DNA of 46,809 bases from Vallitalea sp. (GTDB lineage Bacteria; Bacillota; Clostridia; Lachnospirales; Vallitaleaceae): positions 1 to 46,809 of the forward strand of contig JAOARM010000028.1 in NCBI GenBank assembly GCA_025210515.1. Direction: 5' to 3'. The notes under the pieces were generated by a model. That model ran no database searches. It saw nothing but the letters and a program-made list of their open reading frames with translations, and was not told the DNA's origin. Of this stretch, positions 36,250 to 45,372 are shown piece by piece. A program made the translations under genes and the position numbers. Numbering within the stretch: position 1 is the stretch's first letter; every line of letters begins with the position of its first letter.

Positions 36250-36717
36250 ATGAATGATGGGTTATATAGTGTAATAGCTTGGTTAAGTACATTTTTCTTA
36301 TTTTTCTTCATTGTTGGAATAATATTTTATTGCTTGAAAGCTATAGGATTAATGACTATGGCGAAGAAAAGAGGTATAGAAAATTCATGGCTTTCGTGGA
36401 TACCTATTGGGAACTATTATATTGTAGGTAAGTTAATAGATACAATTGATTTTGGAGATAAGAAAATAGAAAATGCTCCTATGGTATTATTACTTGCAGG
36501 AGTAGGAGTACTATTATTATCGTTTATACCTATAATTGGGGCAATTGTTGTAATTGTATTTATAGTATTATATTCAGTTAGTTTATATAAATTATATTTT
36601 TTATATAAGCCAGGAAGTGAAGTGTTGTATCTTGTTTTAAGTATAATATTTCCAAATGTTGCCATTGGTATAATAATATTTTTATTAAGAAATAATGAAC
36701 TTTCTGTACAGGATTAA
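36250..36717 (+). CDS. Membrane protein, unknown
   Basis: A 155-residue protein with four hydrophobic segments: residues 8-30, 78-96, 97-113 and 124-147. Between the first two is a loop MAKKRGIENSWLSWIPIGNY, a pattern common in small Gram-positive membrane proteins of unknown role in which SWIPIGN follows the first helix. ATG 36250 follows GAGGAGA. It lies 61 bases after the NifX operon and may be read through from it. Confidence 0.75.
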   Translation: MNDGLYSVIAWLSTFFLFFFIVGIIFYCLKAIGLMTMAKKRGIENSWLSWIPIGNYYIVGKLIDTIDFGDKKIENAPMVLLLAGVGVLLLSFIPIIGAIVVIVFIVLYSVSLYKLYFLYKPGSEVLYLVLSIIFPNVAIGIIIFLLRNNELSVQD

Positions 36718-36782
36718 TTTACGTTAGATTACTGGAATTCCATCATACTATAATGTATGAATTTCAGTAGTTTCATACAGAT

Positions 36783-36825
36783 AAAAAAAGTTAAATGTTA
36801 TCTAGACATTTAGCTTTTTTTATAT
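36783..36825. terminator. Rho-independent terminator
   Basis: AAAAAAGTTAAATGT (36784-36798) pairs with ACATTTAGCTTTTTT (36806-36820), followed by more T. An additional hairpin lies at 36729-36770 (ACTGGAATTC / GAATTTCAGT). Confidence 0.8.
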
Positions 36826-36895
36826 TATTCTATAAAAATAAATAGTTAGATATTGTTTCAATAATTACAAATAACATAATAAAGGAGATTATTAT

Positions 36896-37054
36896 ATGCA
36901 AGAAAAATATTATTGCCCAGAATGTAAAGAAGAACTTAATAGAGTTTCAGGTTGTGGTTCAGTTAGTTATTTTTGTGATAATTGCAAAAAATTAGTATCT
37001 AGAAAAAATATGTTATCAGAAGATGAAATGAAGAAAGACGAAAAAAAGAATTAA
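36896..37054 (+). CDS. Small zinc-ribbon protein
   Basis: A 52-residue protein from ATG 36896, behind AAAGGAGA. Two Cys pairs, CPEC (7-10) and CDNC (27-30), plus Cys20, form a zinc ribbon of the YfgJ-like kind; the tail is charged and Lys-rich. Its stop overlaps the 3' end of the convergent DUF3783 gene by four bases. The function is unknown. Confidence 0.75.
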   Translation: MQEKYYCPECKEELNRVSGCGSVSYFCDNCKKLVSRKNMLSEDEMKKDEKKN

Positions 37055-37461
37055 TTTTTATTAAAACTCTTTTTTTCTCTAAGCAATTCTTCAAGAAGAT
37101 CTCCAAGCTTCCAGTTAATAGAAGTTTTGGTAACCACAGCGTATAAAGGTTTTTTAATACCTAATTCACTAAAATTCTCAATAAAATGATGAAGTTCATA
37201 ATTAGAAACGGCGTTAAATAAAATTAAACTTGATTTAATGGCGTTTCTACTATTATTAGATACTTCTATATCTTCGTTAATTAGATTACTTATTATATTA
37301 TCTAAGCTATTTTCATTGGCAACAATACATTTATCTATGCCTTTTTTCTTACTAAATAACATGATTTTATTAACCTCGGCTTCATCAAATCCATAGATTA
37401 AAATACAATTTTTCCCGTCAGGTCTTTTAGTATCTTCCTTTTTTATTTGCTGAAATGACAT
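37051..37461 (-). CDS. DUF3783 protein
   Basis: A 136-residue protein. ATG 37461 follows AAGGGGTG; the in-frame GTG at 37470 overlaps that site. The C-terminal third has the DUF3783 marks: NYELHHFIENFSELGIKKPL, then VVTKTSINWKLGDLLEELL. The N-terminal part has an ILIYGF strand followed by a KIMLFSKKKGI helix. The function is unknown and no partner is evident. Confidence 0.85.
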   Translation of the reverse strand: MSFQQIKKEDTKRPDGKNCILIYGFDEAEVNKIMLFSKKKGIDKCIVANENSLDNIISNLINEDIEVSNNSRNAIKSSLILFNAVSNYELHHFIENFSELGIKKPLYAVVTKTSINWKLGDLLEELLREKKSFNKN

Positions 37462-37602
37462 AATAAACACCCCTTATTAAATTAATTTATAAACTACATA
37501 ATCATAGTAATATATATTATTAATATGAACATACTATAATTAGATTAATCAATGAAAATATCATATTATTAACTAAATTTATTTTACCATGGAGGGATAA
37601 TC

Positions 37603-37737
37603 ATGTCAAAAGACAGTCAGCCAGACAAAAAAAAAGCTAGAATGGAGAAATGTAATTACCAAACACCTATTACAAAAGAAAATATGAATCATAATCCTAA
37701 TAGAAAAAAACATTCAATCAAAAATAATGATGTATAA
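37603..37737 (+). CDS. Very small basic protein
   Basis: A 44-residue protein with a strong GGAGGGA site (37591-37597) and ATG 37603. The sequence is polar and basic (MSKDSQPDKKKARMEKCNYQ, then NHNPNRKKHSIKNNDV), without a hydrophobic segment. A terminator follows at 37772-37810. The strong translation signal and terminator support a real gene. No family is recognised; a small spore- or nucleic-acid-associated protein is possible. Confidence 0.65.
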   Translation: MSKDSQPDKKKARMEKCNYQTPITKENMNHNPNRKKHSIKNNDV

Positions 37738-37771
37738 TATAATTATTACTTATAGTATAAAATAAATTGCT

Positions 37772-37810
37772 AAGCCATATATTAGGAGGTATCCTATTAA
37801 TATGGCTTTA
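37772..37810 (+). terminator. Long hairpin after the small basic protein gene
   Basis: AAGCCATAT-ATTAGGA (37772-37787) pairs with TCCTATTA-ATATGGCTT (37792-37808). The stem is nearly perfect and is followed by a mixed T/A tract. Confidence 0.65.
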
Positions 37811-37980
37811 AGTATATTTATTTTAAAAAATGACAGAGTTAAGATACTTATAACTACATAAATATAGAATAATAAGCTCGGGAACATGGCAACATATCAC
37901 AGATAAAATATGTTATAATAATTTTAATGCTTAATTAATATGTTATAATAAAAGAAATAGTAAAAAATGGAGGTAAATTA

Positions 37981-38553
37981 ATGAAAGTAGTTGGTTTTAA
38001 CGGAAGTCCAAGAAAGAATGGAAATACATATACACTACTTAAAACAGTACTTGATGAACTTGAAAAAGAAGGTATTGAAACAGAATTAATACATGTAGGA
38101 GATAGAAGCATACATGGATGTATTGGTTGTGGAATGTGTAGAAAAAATAGTAATAATAAATGTGTATTTAATGATGATATAGTAAATGAATGTATTGATA
38201 AAATGATAGATGCAGATGGTATAATTCTAGGATCACCAGTATATTTTGCAGATTTATCATCACAGATGAAAGCATTTATAGATAGAGTTGGATTTGTGAC
38301 ACGTCCAGATAGATTGCTTAAAAGAAAAGTATGTGCATCAGTTGTATCTCAGAGAAGAAATGGATCTATAGCAGCTTTTAATACTATGAATAATTTATTT
38401 ACAATATCTGAATCAATAGTCGTTGGTTCAAGTTATTGGAATCAAGGAATAGGAGGAGCAGCAGGTGACGTAATTAATGATCATGAAGGATTAGAAATCA
38501 TGAAAACTCTAGGTACTAATATGGCATGGTTATTACATAAAACTGTAGAATAG
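37981..38553 (+). CDS. Flavodoxin-family iron-sulfur flavoprotein (NADPH-dependent FMN reductase like)
   Basis: A 190-residue protein. The N-terminal FNGSPRKNGNTYTLL is the FMN phosphate loop. HGCIGCGMCRKNSNNKCVF carries the compact Cys cluster of iron-sulfur flavoproteins that bind a [4Fe-4S] centre. GSPVYFADLSSQMKAFIDR is the second flavin loop. Members reduce oxygen, peroxide or quinones in anaerobes. It has its own GGAGG site and terminator and so is a single-gene unit. Confidence 0.85.
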   Translation: MKVVGFNGSPRKNGNTYTLLKTVLDELEKEGIETELIHVGDRSIHGCIGCGMCRKNSNNKCVFNDDIVNECIDKMIDADGIILGSPVYFADLSSQMKAFIDRVGFVTRPDRLLKRKVCASVVSQRRNGSIAAFNTMNNLFTISESIVVGSSYWNQGIGGAAGDVINDHEGLEIMKTLGTNMAWLLHKTVE

Positions 38554-38567
38554 TAAAAAATACAATT

Positions 38568-38606
38568 AAGCTTGAGAATTATATGTATTCTTAGGCTTTT
38601 TTTATG
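38568..38606 (+). terminator. Rho-independent terminator
   Basis: AAGCTTGAGAAT (38568-38579) pairs with ATTCTTAGGCTT (38587-38598) using G-T pairs, followed by a T run. Confidence 0.8.
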
Positions 38607-38766
38607 TATAAAAATAATGAAAGTATTAATTATCTTAATAGGATTAGAGTTAGCATATGTGTATAATTGATAAACGGTGAGATTAGCAACATAGATCAGT
38701 ATATTTATGAATAATATTATACAAAAAGGTTACAATAAATATGATTAATTCAAAAGGAGGTATATT

Positions 38767-38952
38767 ATGGAGTTATCAACAAAAGATTGTTTGAAAAAAG
38801 CAATATTAGATTCACAAGAAAAAATTCGTGACTACGAAACTCATTCAAAAAATATACAAGATGAAGAAGTATCTAATTGCTTCAAAAAGTTTGCTGAACA
38901 AGAAGGTGAACAAGCAGCACAATTACAAGAATTACTTAATAAATGTGAATAA
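38767..38952 (+). CDS. Small helical protein
   Basis: A 61-residue protein from ATG 38767, after AAAGGAGG. It is a likely two-helix hairpin (TKDCLKKAILDSQEKIRDYE, then SNCFKKFAEQEGEQAAQLQE) with Cys9, Cys39 and Cys60. The pattern is like half a ferritin-like or rubrerythrin-type bundle, but the metal ligands of those families are not complete. A GC-rich hairpin at 38966-38990 follows it. Confidence 0.7.
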   Translation: MELSTKDCLKKAILDSQEKIRDYETHSKNIQDEEVSNCFKKFAEQEGEQAAQLQELLNKCE

Positions 38953-39058
38953 TAGATATTAGAGTGGGGCTATCTTATAAGGCTCCTTTTCTATATTTAT
39001 TGTAAAAATCTTTTATAGATGTTTACTATGGAATGACTAAATATAGAGTCATATGTCC

Positions 39059-39087
39059 TTGAAAAGATATTATAGATTTGATATAAT
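39059..39087 (+). promoter_or_regulatory. Promoter of the aldolase gene
   Basis: TTGAAA (39059-39064) and TATAAT (39082-39087), spacer 17. The leader is about 125 bases and contains a perfect dyad TATCTTT-AG-AAAGATA at 39174-39189, possibly a regulatory site. Confidence 0.6.
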
Positions 39088-39220
39088 AATTTTATTGATT
39101 TTGATTGAATAATAAAAAAATTAAGCCAATAATTACAAAAAGAACGATAGAATCTTTCTAATAATGACATTGCTATCTTTAGAAAGATAATTATAATTTT
39201 AGATTCAGAAAGGAGAAAGT

Positions 39221-39865
39221 ATGAAAATATTTATTGACACTGCTAATGTAAGTGAAATATCAGAAGCTAACAAAATGGGAATTATTTGTGGGGTTACGAC
39301 TAATCCATCTTTGATTGCCAAAGAGGGAAGAGATTTTAAAGAAGTTGTTACGGAGATAACTAATATAGTAGATGGGCCAATAAGTGCTGAAGTAATAAGT
39401 CTTGAAGCCGAGGGTATGGTAGAAGAAGCTAGGGAACTTGTTAAGATACATAAAAACATAGTGATCAAAATCCCTATGACAATTGAAGGATTAAAAGCTG
39501 TAAAAGTTCTTACAACAGAAGGAATTAAAACTAACGTTACATTAATATTCTCATCAACACAGGCTTTATTAGCAGCTAGAGCAGGAGCAACATATGTAAG
39601 CCCTTTTATAGGTAGATTAGATGATATTGATACAAAAGGAATGACTCTTGTAGAAGATATTGCAGAGATTTTCTCCATTCATAATATAAGAACAGAAATT
39701 ATAGCCGCAAGCATTAGAGGTCCTTTACATGCTTCCCAAGCAGCTCTTGCAGGTGCTGATATAGCTACTATTCCATATAAAGTATTATTACAGATGGCGA
39801 AACATCCACTTACAGATATTGGTATAGAGAAATTTCTAAAAGACTGGGAAAGTGTTCCCAAATAA
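39221..39865 (+). CDS. fsa: Fructose-6-phosphate aldolase / small transaldolase
   Basis: A 214-residue enzyme of the TalC/FSA family, the short transaldolase form. [13 protein letters not shown] and [14 protein letters not shown] mark the N-terminus; the Schiff-base Lys is in [14 protein letters not shown] (Lys86); [14 protein letters not shown] and [20 protein letters not shown] follow. It joins or cleaves sugar phosphates between the pentose phosphate pathway and glycolysis. Sequence alone does not separate aldolase from transaldolase activity. A strong terminator lies after it, before gapN. Confidence 0.9.
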   Translation: MKIFIDTANVSEISEANKMGIICGVTTNPSLIAKEGRDFKEVVTEITNIVDGPISAEVISLEAEGMVEEARELVKIHKNIVIKIPMTIEGLKAVKVLTTEGIKTNVTLIFSSTQALLAARAGATYVSPFIGRLDDIDTKGMTLVEDIAEIFSIHNIRTEIIAASIRGPLHASQAALAGADIATIPYKVLLQMAKHPLTDIGIEKFLKDWESVPK

Positions 39866-39879
39866 ATATAAACATTAAT

Positions 39880-39903
39880 AGGGGCTTTATAAGCCCCTAA
39901 AAT
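39880..39903 (+). terminator. Rho-independent terminator after fsa
   Basis: GGGGCTT (39881-39887) and AAGCCCC (39891-39897) with a 3-base loop, flanked by an A-T pair and followed by AAAATT. Confidence 0.8.
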
Positions 39904-40054
39904 TATGAGGAATTTTCCTTTCTTCAAATCATACTATTCATACTAAAAAACAATGTAAATAGGATAGCTTGATGTTTTATTATTATTTTTGTATATTTTT
40001 TTTTAATAAGAAAATAATACTACAGAATACATTATTAAGGGAGGTAAGATATTT

Positions 40055-41533
40055 ATGTTTAATGAAATACAAGATAATAATTGTTATAAAAATCTATTAA
40101 ATGGTAAATGGGTTACATCTGATTCAGAGAAAACAATATCTATTAAATCTCCAATAGATGATAAAGAAGTAGGAAACATACAAGCGATGACAAAAGAAGA
40201 AGTAGATATAGCAGTATTGGATGCAAAAAATGCATATCCTATTTGGGCAGATAAATCTGTAAGTGAAAGAGCAGATGTTATACACAAAGCAGCATCTATA
40301 CTAGAAGAGAATGCAGATGAAATAGCAGAGATATTAGCTAAAGAAATAGCAAAAGATATTAAGAGCGCAAAATCTGAAGTTATAAGAACAGTAGATTTTA
40401 TGAGGTTTACTGCTGATGAAGGTAAAAGAATACAAGGAGAAACACTGCAAGGAGATGGATTTCATGGATTCTCCAAAAATAAAATAGCTTTTGTAACAAG
40501 AGAGCCCCTTGGAGTAGTACTTGCTATATCTCCATTTAACTACCCTGTTAATTTATCAGCATCCAAAATAGCACCTGCTTTAATGGCAGGAAATAGTGTA
40601 GTATTTAAGCCACCAACACAAGGTTCTATCAGTGCACTACACCTTGCGAGAGTTTTTCAAGAAGCAGGTCTACCAGATGGTGTACTTAATACTATAACAG
40701 GAAAAGGATCAGAAATAGGAGACTATATTATAACTAACCCAAATATCAATTTAATTAATTTTACAGGAAGTAGTGAAGTAGGAAAACATATATCTGAAAT
40801 TACTAGTATGGTTCCAATGATAATGGAGTTAGGCGGTAAAGATGCGGCAATAGTATTAGAAGATGCAGAACTTGATCATGCAGCAACTAATATAGTTAAA
40901 GGTGCGTTTAGTTATTCTGGACAAAGATGTACTGCATTGAAACGAGTGTTAGTACTTGAAAATATTGCAGATGAATTAGTAGAGTTAATTGTAGAACAAG
41001 TTTCTAAGTTACAAGTAGGAAACCCTTTTGATAATGCTACTATTACACCGTTAATTAATAATAAAGCAGCAAATTTTGTACAAGAATTAATAGATGACGC
41101 ATTAAATAAAAATGCTACTTTGAAAATAGGTAATAAAAGAGAAAAAAACTTATTATATCCAACAGTTTTTGATAACGTTACAACTGATATGAGAATAGCA
41201 TGGGAAGAACCATTTGGACCAGTACTTCCAATTATTAGAGTGAAATCTATAGATGAAGCAGTAGATATTGCTAACGATTCTGAATATGGTTTGCAATCAT
41301 CCATATTCACTAATGACATAGATGATGCTTTTCATATTGCTAGATTATTGGAAGTTGGAACAGTACAGATTAACAATAAAACTGAAAGAGGACCAGATCA
41401 TTTTCCGTTCTTAGGTGTAAAATCTTCTGGAATGGGAACTCAAGGTATTAGGTATAGTATTGAAGCAATGAGCAGACCAAAAGCAATTGTTGTTAATCTA
41501 AGAGAACGAAGTGATAAAGTTACAGATAAATAA
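40055..41533 (+). CDS. gapN: Non-phosphorylating NADP-dependent glyceraldehyde-3-phosphate dehydrogenase
   Basis: A 492-residue aldehyde dehydrogenase. It oxidises glyceraldehyde-3-phosphate to 3-phosphoglycerate and yields NADPH without ATP. Catalytic residues are in place: Asn162 (ISPFNYPVN), Lys185 (VVFKPPT), Glu258 (MELGGKD) and Cys292 (SGQRCTALKR). The GQRCTALKR and NKTERGPDHFPF motifs are typical of GapN rather than general aldehyde dehydrogenases. It follows the sugar-phosphate aldolase but behind a terminator, so it is probably transcribed alone. GGGAGGTAAG precedes the start. Confidence 0.9.
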   Translation: MFNEIQDNNCYKNLLNGKWVTSDSEKTISIKSPIDDKEVGNIQAMTKEEVDIAVLDAKNAYPIWADKSVSERADVIHKAASILEENADEIAEILAKEIAKDIKSAKSEVIRTVDFMRFTADEGKRIQGETLQGDGFHGFSKNKIAFVTREPLGVVLAISPFNYPVNLSASKIAPALMAGNSVVFKPPTQGSISALHLARVFQEAGLPDGVLNTITGKGSEIGDYIITNPNINLINFTGSSEVGKHISEITSMVPMIMELGGKDAAIVLEDAELDHAATNIVKGAFSYSGQRCTALKRVLVLENIADELVELIVEQVSKLQVGNPFDNATITPLINNKAANFVQELIDDALNKNATLKIGNKREKNLLYPTVFDNVTTDMRIAWEEPFGPVLPIIRVKSIDEAVDIANDSEYGLQSSIFTNDIDDAFHIARLLEVGTVQINNKTERGPDHFPFLGVKSSGMGTQGIRYSIEAMSRPKAIVVNLRERSDKVTDK

Positions 41534-41571
41534 TTTTATAAGAATATAATAATTTCAAATATATTAAAGAA

Positions 41572-41612
41572 AAAGACTAAGTTTAGCTCTAAACTAACCC
41601 TAGTCTTTCTTT
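41572..41612. terminator. Bidirectional terminator between gapN and the helicase gene
   Basis: AAAGACTA (41572-41579) pairs with TAGTCTTT (41601-41608), with further pairing inside (AGTTTAG / CTAAACT), flanked by A- and T-runs. Confidence 0.85.
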
Positions 41613-41619
41613 GTTTGGT

Positions 41620-43266
41620 TTATCTTCTTTTTTTGGTATTTGCTACTTCCATTGTAACGTTTTTACCTTTGATTCTTGATTTATTCATTGCGTCAATAAC
41701 ATTATTAGCGTATTTATCAGGAACTTCTACAAAAGTATATTTATCATACATATCAATAGAACCAATTGAAGAACCTTTTATGTTTGATTCACCTGCAATT
41801 GCACCAACAATATCTCTAACTGCAACTTTATGATTTTTACCGATATTTAGGTAAAGTCTAGCCATGCCTTTTTCTCTACCTCTATTGTTATTATCTCTTT
41901 TACCTCTTGGTTGTCTATTTCTTGTTCCATCAAAGTTACTTTGTCTTCTAGTTATTTCATAAGAAAGATTTTTATTATTTTCTTCTTGTAATTCTAGATT
42001 AGACATTAATAAGGCAATAGCTATTTTATCAGAAGAATAACCTTTGTCATTTAACTTAGATATAATTCCTTCGTATTTACCAATGTCAGCTGATTCATCT
42101 ATAGTATTAGCTAATGTCTCAATGTAAGTATCTATTTTTACAGCGTTTACTTTATTAATTGAAGGTATTTTTTTTCTTGGTATATCTTTTTTGATATATT
42201 TTATAATATTAGATATTCTTCTTGTCTCACTTTTTGAAACTAAAGTATATGAACTACCTTTTTTACCAGCTCTTCCAGTACGACCAATACGGTGAACATA
42301 ATATTCTTCATTATCTGGAACGTCGTAGTTAAATACTGCCTCAACATTTTGTATATCAAGACCTCTAGCGGCTACATCAGTTGCGATTAATATACTAATA
42401 ACACCTTTATTAAATTTGTTAAGTACACTTAAACGAACGACTTGATTCATATCACCATGTATTTTGTCACATGCGTAACCATTTTCTTGAAGAATTTCTG
42501 TTACTTCATCAACACGTCTTTTAGTATTACAGAAAATCAATGATAATTTTGGATTATATACATTAATTAGTCTTTTTAATACTTCTAGTTTGTGATGTTC
42601 AAGAACATGATAATATCTTTGGTCGATAGTGTCAGTAGTTAACTCTTTTCTAGTGATTTTAATTAGCTTTGGATTTGATTGATAATTATGTGTAATGTCT
42701 AATATACTTTTTGGCATAGTTGCTGAGAATAAAATTGTTTGAATTTCATTAGGTATTTTGTTAAGTATAGTTTCGATATCTTCACGAAAACCCATATTAA
42801 GCATTTCATCAGCTTCGTCTAATATAATTGAATTTACATGCTCAAGCTTAATAGTTTTTCTGTTCATATGGTCCATAAGTCGACCAGGAGTACCAATAAT
42901 AACTTGTACACCTCTTTTTAATACAGAAATTTGTCTGTAAATAGGTTCTCCACCGTATACGGCAGCGGATTTTATAGATGTATATTTTGTTAACTTCTTA
43001 AATTCATTACATACTTGTACTGCTAATTCTCTTGTAGGACATAATACTAATACTTGGGGTTTTTTGATTGTTGGATCTACTTTTTCTAATATTGGTATTG
43101 CAAAGGCTGCTGTCTTTCCCGTTCCTGTTTGTGATTGACCAATAATATCACTACCTGATAATATTGCTGGGATTGCTTTTCCTTGTATTTCAGTTGCTTC
43201 TGTAAAGCCCATATCAGTTATAGCTTTTAAAATATTATCAGAAATATTTAATTCATTAAAATTCAT
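41620..43266 (-). CDS. DEAD-box RNA helicase with DbpA-type RNA-binding domain
   Basis: A 548-residue helicase. The Q motif (FTEATEIQGKAIP), Walker A QTGTGKTAAF, PTRELAVQV, DEAD in LDEADEML, SAT, and HRIGRTGRAG are all present in residues 1-370. A linker with Arg/Asn-rich RQPRGKRDNNNRGREK leads into a C-terminal DbpA/RRM-like domain (ARLYLNIGKNHKVAVRDIVG). This is the CsdA/DeaD layout involved in ribosome assembly and cold growth. AAGGATG lies before ATG 43266. Confidence 0.95.
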   Translation of the reverse strand: MNFNELNISDNILKAITDMGFTEATEIQGKAIPAILSGSDIIGQSQTGTGKTAAFAIPILEKVDPTIKKPQVLVLCPTRELAVQVCNEFKKLTKYTSIKSAAVYGGEPIYRQISVLKRGVQVIIGTPGRLMDHMNRKTIKLEHVNSIILDEADEMLNMGFREDIETILNKIPNEIQTILFSATMPKSILDITHNYQSNPKLIKITRKELTTDTIDQRYYHVLEHHKLEVLKRLINVYNPKLSLIFCNTKRRVDEVTEILQENGYACDKIHGDMNQVVRLSVLNKFNKGVISILIATDVAARGLDIQNVEAVFNYDVPDNEEYYVHRIGRTGRAGKKGSSYTLVSKSETRRISNIIKYIKKDIPRKKIPSINKVNAVKIDTYIETLANTIDESADIGKYEGIISKLNDKGYSSDKIAIALLMSNLELQEENNKNLSYEITRRQSNFDGTRNRQPRGKRDNNNRGREKGMARLYLNIGKNHKVAVRDIVGAIAGESNIKGSSIGSIDMYDKYTFVEVPDKYANNVIDAMNKSRIKGKNVTMEVANTKKRR

Positions 43267-43502
43267 TATTTAATCATCCTTAATTTTATTTATGTTATCT
43301 TGTATAACTAATCCATTATAGATGGTAATTATAAAAAAAGCAAGTTATAATTGAATATATATATATTTTAACCATTTTTTCTTTTATTAACTATTATGGT
43401 ATGATAAAATGAATAGTATATATTATTACATGTTTTATTAATAAATGAGATAATGTATATTACAATATACAAACTTTTGAATTTAATAAGAGGAGTGATT
43501 AT

Positions 43503-44180
43503 ATGAAAAAAAGAAATTTATTTGGTATATTTGTCATTGCAATTGGCGTAATTATTCTACTGGATAGATTAGGCATAATTGTTACTGATGATATATTAAG
43601 TACATATTGGCCAGTTGGACTTATAGCAATAGGATTGATTAATATTACAGATAAGCATAGTTCAAAAACTTTTGCTGTTATACTGTTACTAGTAGGTGTT
43701 GTATTTCAGTTAAAAGAATTAAATGTTACAGTTTTTAATAATATTGATATAACTGAATTTATATTTCCTGTAATAATTATTATAATTGGAGCATGGTTGT
43801 TAATACCTAAGACAAGTAAAAATTTAAGAAAAAATACAATATCAACTAGTTCAATTGATAATATGAGTATGTTTTCAGGCAGTGACATTATTAATGATTC
43901 TGAGAATTTTAAAGGAGGACATTTGACTGCCGCTTTTGGAGGAATTGATGTCGATCTTAGAAATGCTAATATAAGTAGCAATGAACCTGCTATAATTGAT
44001 TCATTTGTTGCATTTGGTGGAATAGAGATAAAAGTTCCTATAGATTGGAAAGTACAAGTAAAGGGAATTCCATTATTTGGAGGTTGGAGTAATAAAACTG
44101 ATAGGAATATTATTAACGCTGATAAAGTACTAATTGTTAAATGTTTTGTGTTATTTGGTGGTTTAGAAATTAAAAACTAA
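43503..44180 (+). CDS. LiaF-like membrane protein
   Basis: A 225-residue protein. Residues 5-100 contain four hydrophobic segments in the LiaI/LiaF transmembrane (DUF5668-type) pattern, with IGVIILLDRLG and YWPVGLIAIGL. Residues 130-225 are the LiaF C-terminal beta-helical domain (AAFGGIDVDLRNANI, AFGGIEIKVPIDWKV, VLFGGLEIKN), a repeated FGG-x-E/D pattern. LiaF proteins restrain cell-envelope-stress two-component systems, but no kinase or regulator gene is beside this one. GAGGAGTG precedes the start. Confidence 0.85.
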   Translation: MKKRNLFGIFVIAIGVIILLDRLGIIVTDDILSTYWPVGLIAIGLINITDKHSSKTFAVILLLVGVVFQLKELNVTVFNNIDITEFIFPVIIIIIGAWLLIPKTSKNLRKNTISTSSIDNMSMFSGSDIINDSENFKGGHLTAAFGGIDVDLRNANISSNEPAIIDSFVAFGGIEIKVPIDWKVQVKGIPLFGGWSNKTDRNIINADKVLIVKCFVLFGGLEIKN

Positions 44181-44505
44181 AAGGTATTTTTGTGAATATT
44201 TTCCTTGATATTATTAAGTAGTAGTCTATAAGACTACTATTTTTATATTAATGTAGAAACTTCTTTTACTATATTTTTAGTAGTTTTTAATTGTATTTTA
44301 ATAATTATGAACTATACTAACCTAGTAATATGTTATAAATTATATTGAGATTGCAAAAAAAATGAAAAAGTAACTTAGCATAGATTATATTAATTAATCA
44401 ATATAATTTTATATTATTGGGCATAATAGTATTCTATACATTTAGAAACGGAAGTTCTATTTTGAAATTTTAATTTACACATAATACTTGGGAAGGAGTG
44501 GTAAT
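44181..44505 (+). other. Intergenic region
   Basis: Holds the terminator at 44219-44245 and an AT-rich stretch with the dyad TATATTAATTAATCAATATA near 44386-44405. No further gene is seen. Confidence 0.5.
44219..44245 (+). terminator. Rho-independent terminator
   Basis: TAGTAGTCT (44219-44227) and AGACTACTA (44231-44239), loop ATA, followed by TTTTTAT. Confidence 0.85.
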
Positions 44506-45144
44506 GTGATAGATTGGTTAAAAGAATTATTAACACTTGGTCATTGGGTAGAGATGTTAAACGAAATACGCTCTATGGGAATGATAGCAGGTGTTGGACT
44601 TGCAATGATTGAAGCTTTTTTTCCACCATTACCATTGATACTATTTGTCACAATCAATATTATGGCTTTTGGATTTTGGACAGGATATCTATACTCGTGG
44701 CTAGGATCTTGTATTGGCTCTATTATTGTGTTTCTATTAATAAAAAAATTTGGACAAGAAAGATTCCAAAGTAAAATCGCAAATAATGAAAAAGTGTTTA
44801 ATGTATTTCATTGGATAAAAGAAAAAGGATTCACACCTGTATTTTTCTTATTAACATTTCCATTTACTCCTTCAATCTTAGTATGTGGATTAGCTGCTTT
44901 AGCAGGTATTAAAAATAGAGAATATATAAGCGCATTAGTTCTTGGAAAATTAATTATGATATTTTCATTAAGCTTCATAGGATTTAATGTGAAGGCATTT
45001 GTACAACAACCTCTTAAATCTATTTTATTAATTAGTTTTACGTGCTTAATATCTATTGTTGGTAAATATATGATTAAATTATTTGAAAAAAAACACGAAG
45101 AAACTATTACCGAAGAGGAGAAGATTAAATCAAAAGCCGCATGA
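44506..45144 (+). CDS. TVP38/TMEM64 (DedA-like) membrane protein
   Basis: A 212-residue protein. GTG 44506 is eight bases after AAGGAG; the longer frame from 44488 would begin before this site. About five membrane segments are seen, with the SNARE-associated/VTT pattern: AMIEAFFPPLPLILFVTINI, a GSCIGSIIVFLLIKKFG re-entrant segment, and TFPFTPSILVCGLAALAGI. These proteins move lipids across the membrane or keep the proton motive force. A charged tail ends the protein. The palindromic element at 45168 follows directly. Confidence 0.8.
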   Translation: MIDWLKELLTLGHWVEMLNEIRSMGMIAGVGLAMIEAFFPPLPLILFVTINIMAFGFWTGYLYSWLGSCIGSIIVFLLIKKFGQERFQSKIANNEKVFNVFHWIKEKGFTPVFFLLTFPFTPSILVCGLAALAGIKNREYISALVLGKLIMIFSLSFIGFNVKAFVQQPLKSILLISFTCLISIVGKYMIKLFEKKHEETITEEEKIKSKAA

Positions 45145-45167
45145 ACTGAACATAAAGTAATAAAATA

Positions 45168-45360
45168 AAAGGTGCTGTCTCATAATACATTTTTCTTGAG
45201 GTTTGCAGTTTTTGAAAGAGTAGACTAGATTTAGCTATTCATACCCTTAAACGTCCTGTTTAAAGGGTATGCGCTACGCCGTCCTGGCTTCGCTTGCCGC
45301 TAAACCTAGTCTATCTTTCTATATATTGACATTAAAAATGTATTATAAGACAGCACCTTT
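45168..45360. repeat. Palindromic element, copy B
   Basis: Terminal inverted repeats of 27 bases (45168-45194 and 45334-45360) differ at one position: they begin AAAGGTGCTGTCT and end AGACAGCACCTTT. Inside are a nested inverted pair (TAGACTAGATTTAGC / GCTAAACCTAGTCTA), a small hairpin CATACCCTTAAAC / GTTTAAAGGGTATG, and a GC-rich loop (GCCGTCCTGGCTTCGCTTGC). It has no coding frame and fills the gap between two convergent genes. It may be a MITE or a structured noncoding element. Confidence 0.8.
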
Positions 45361-45372
45361 AATAATATAAAT

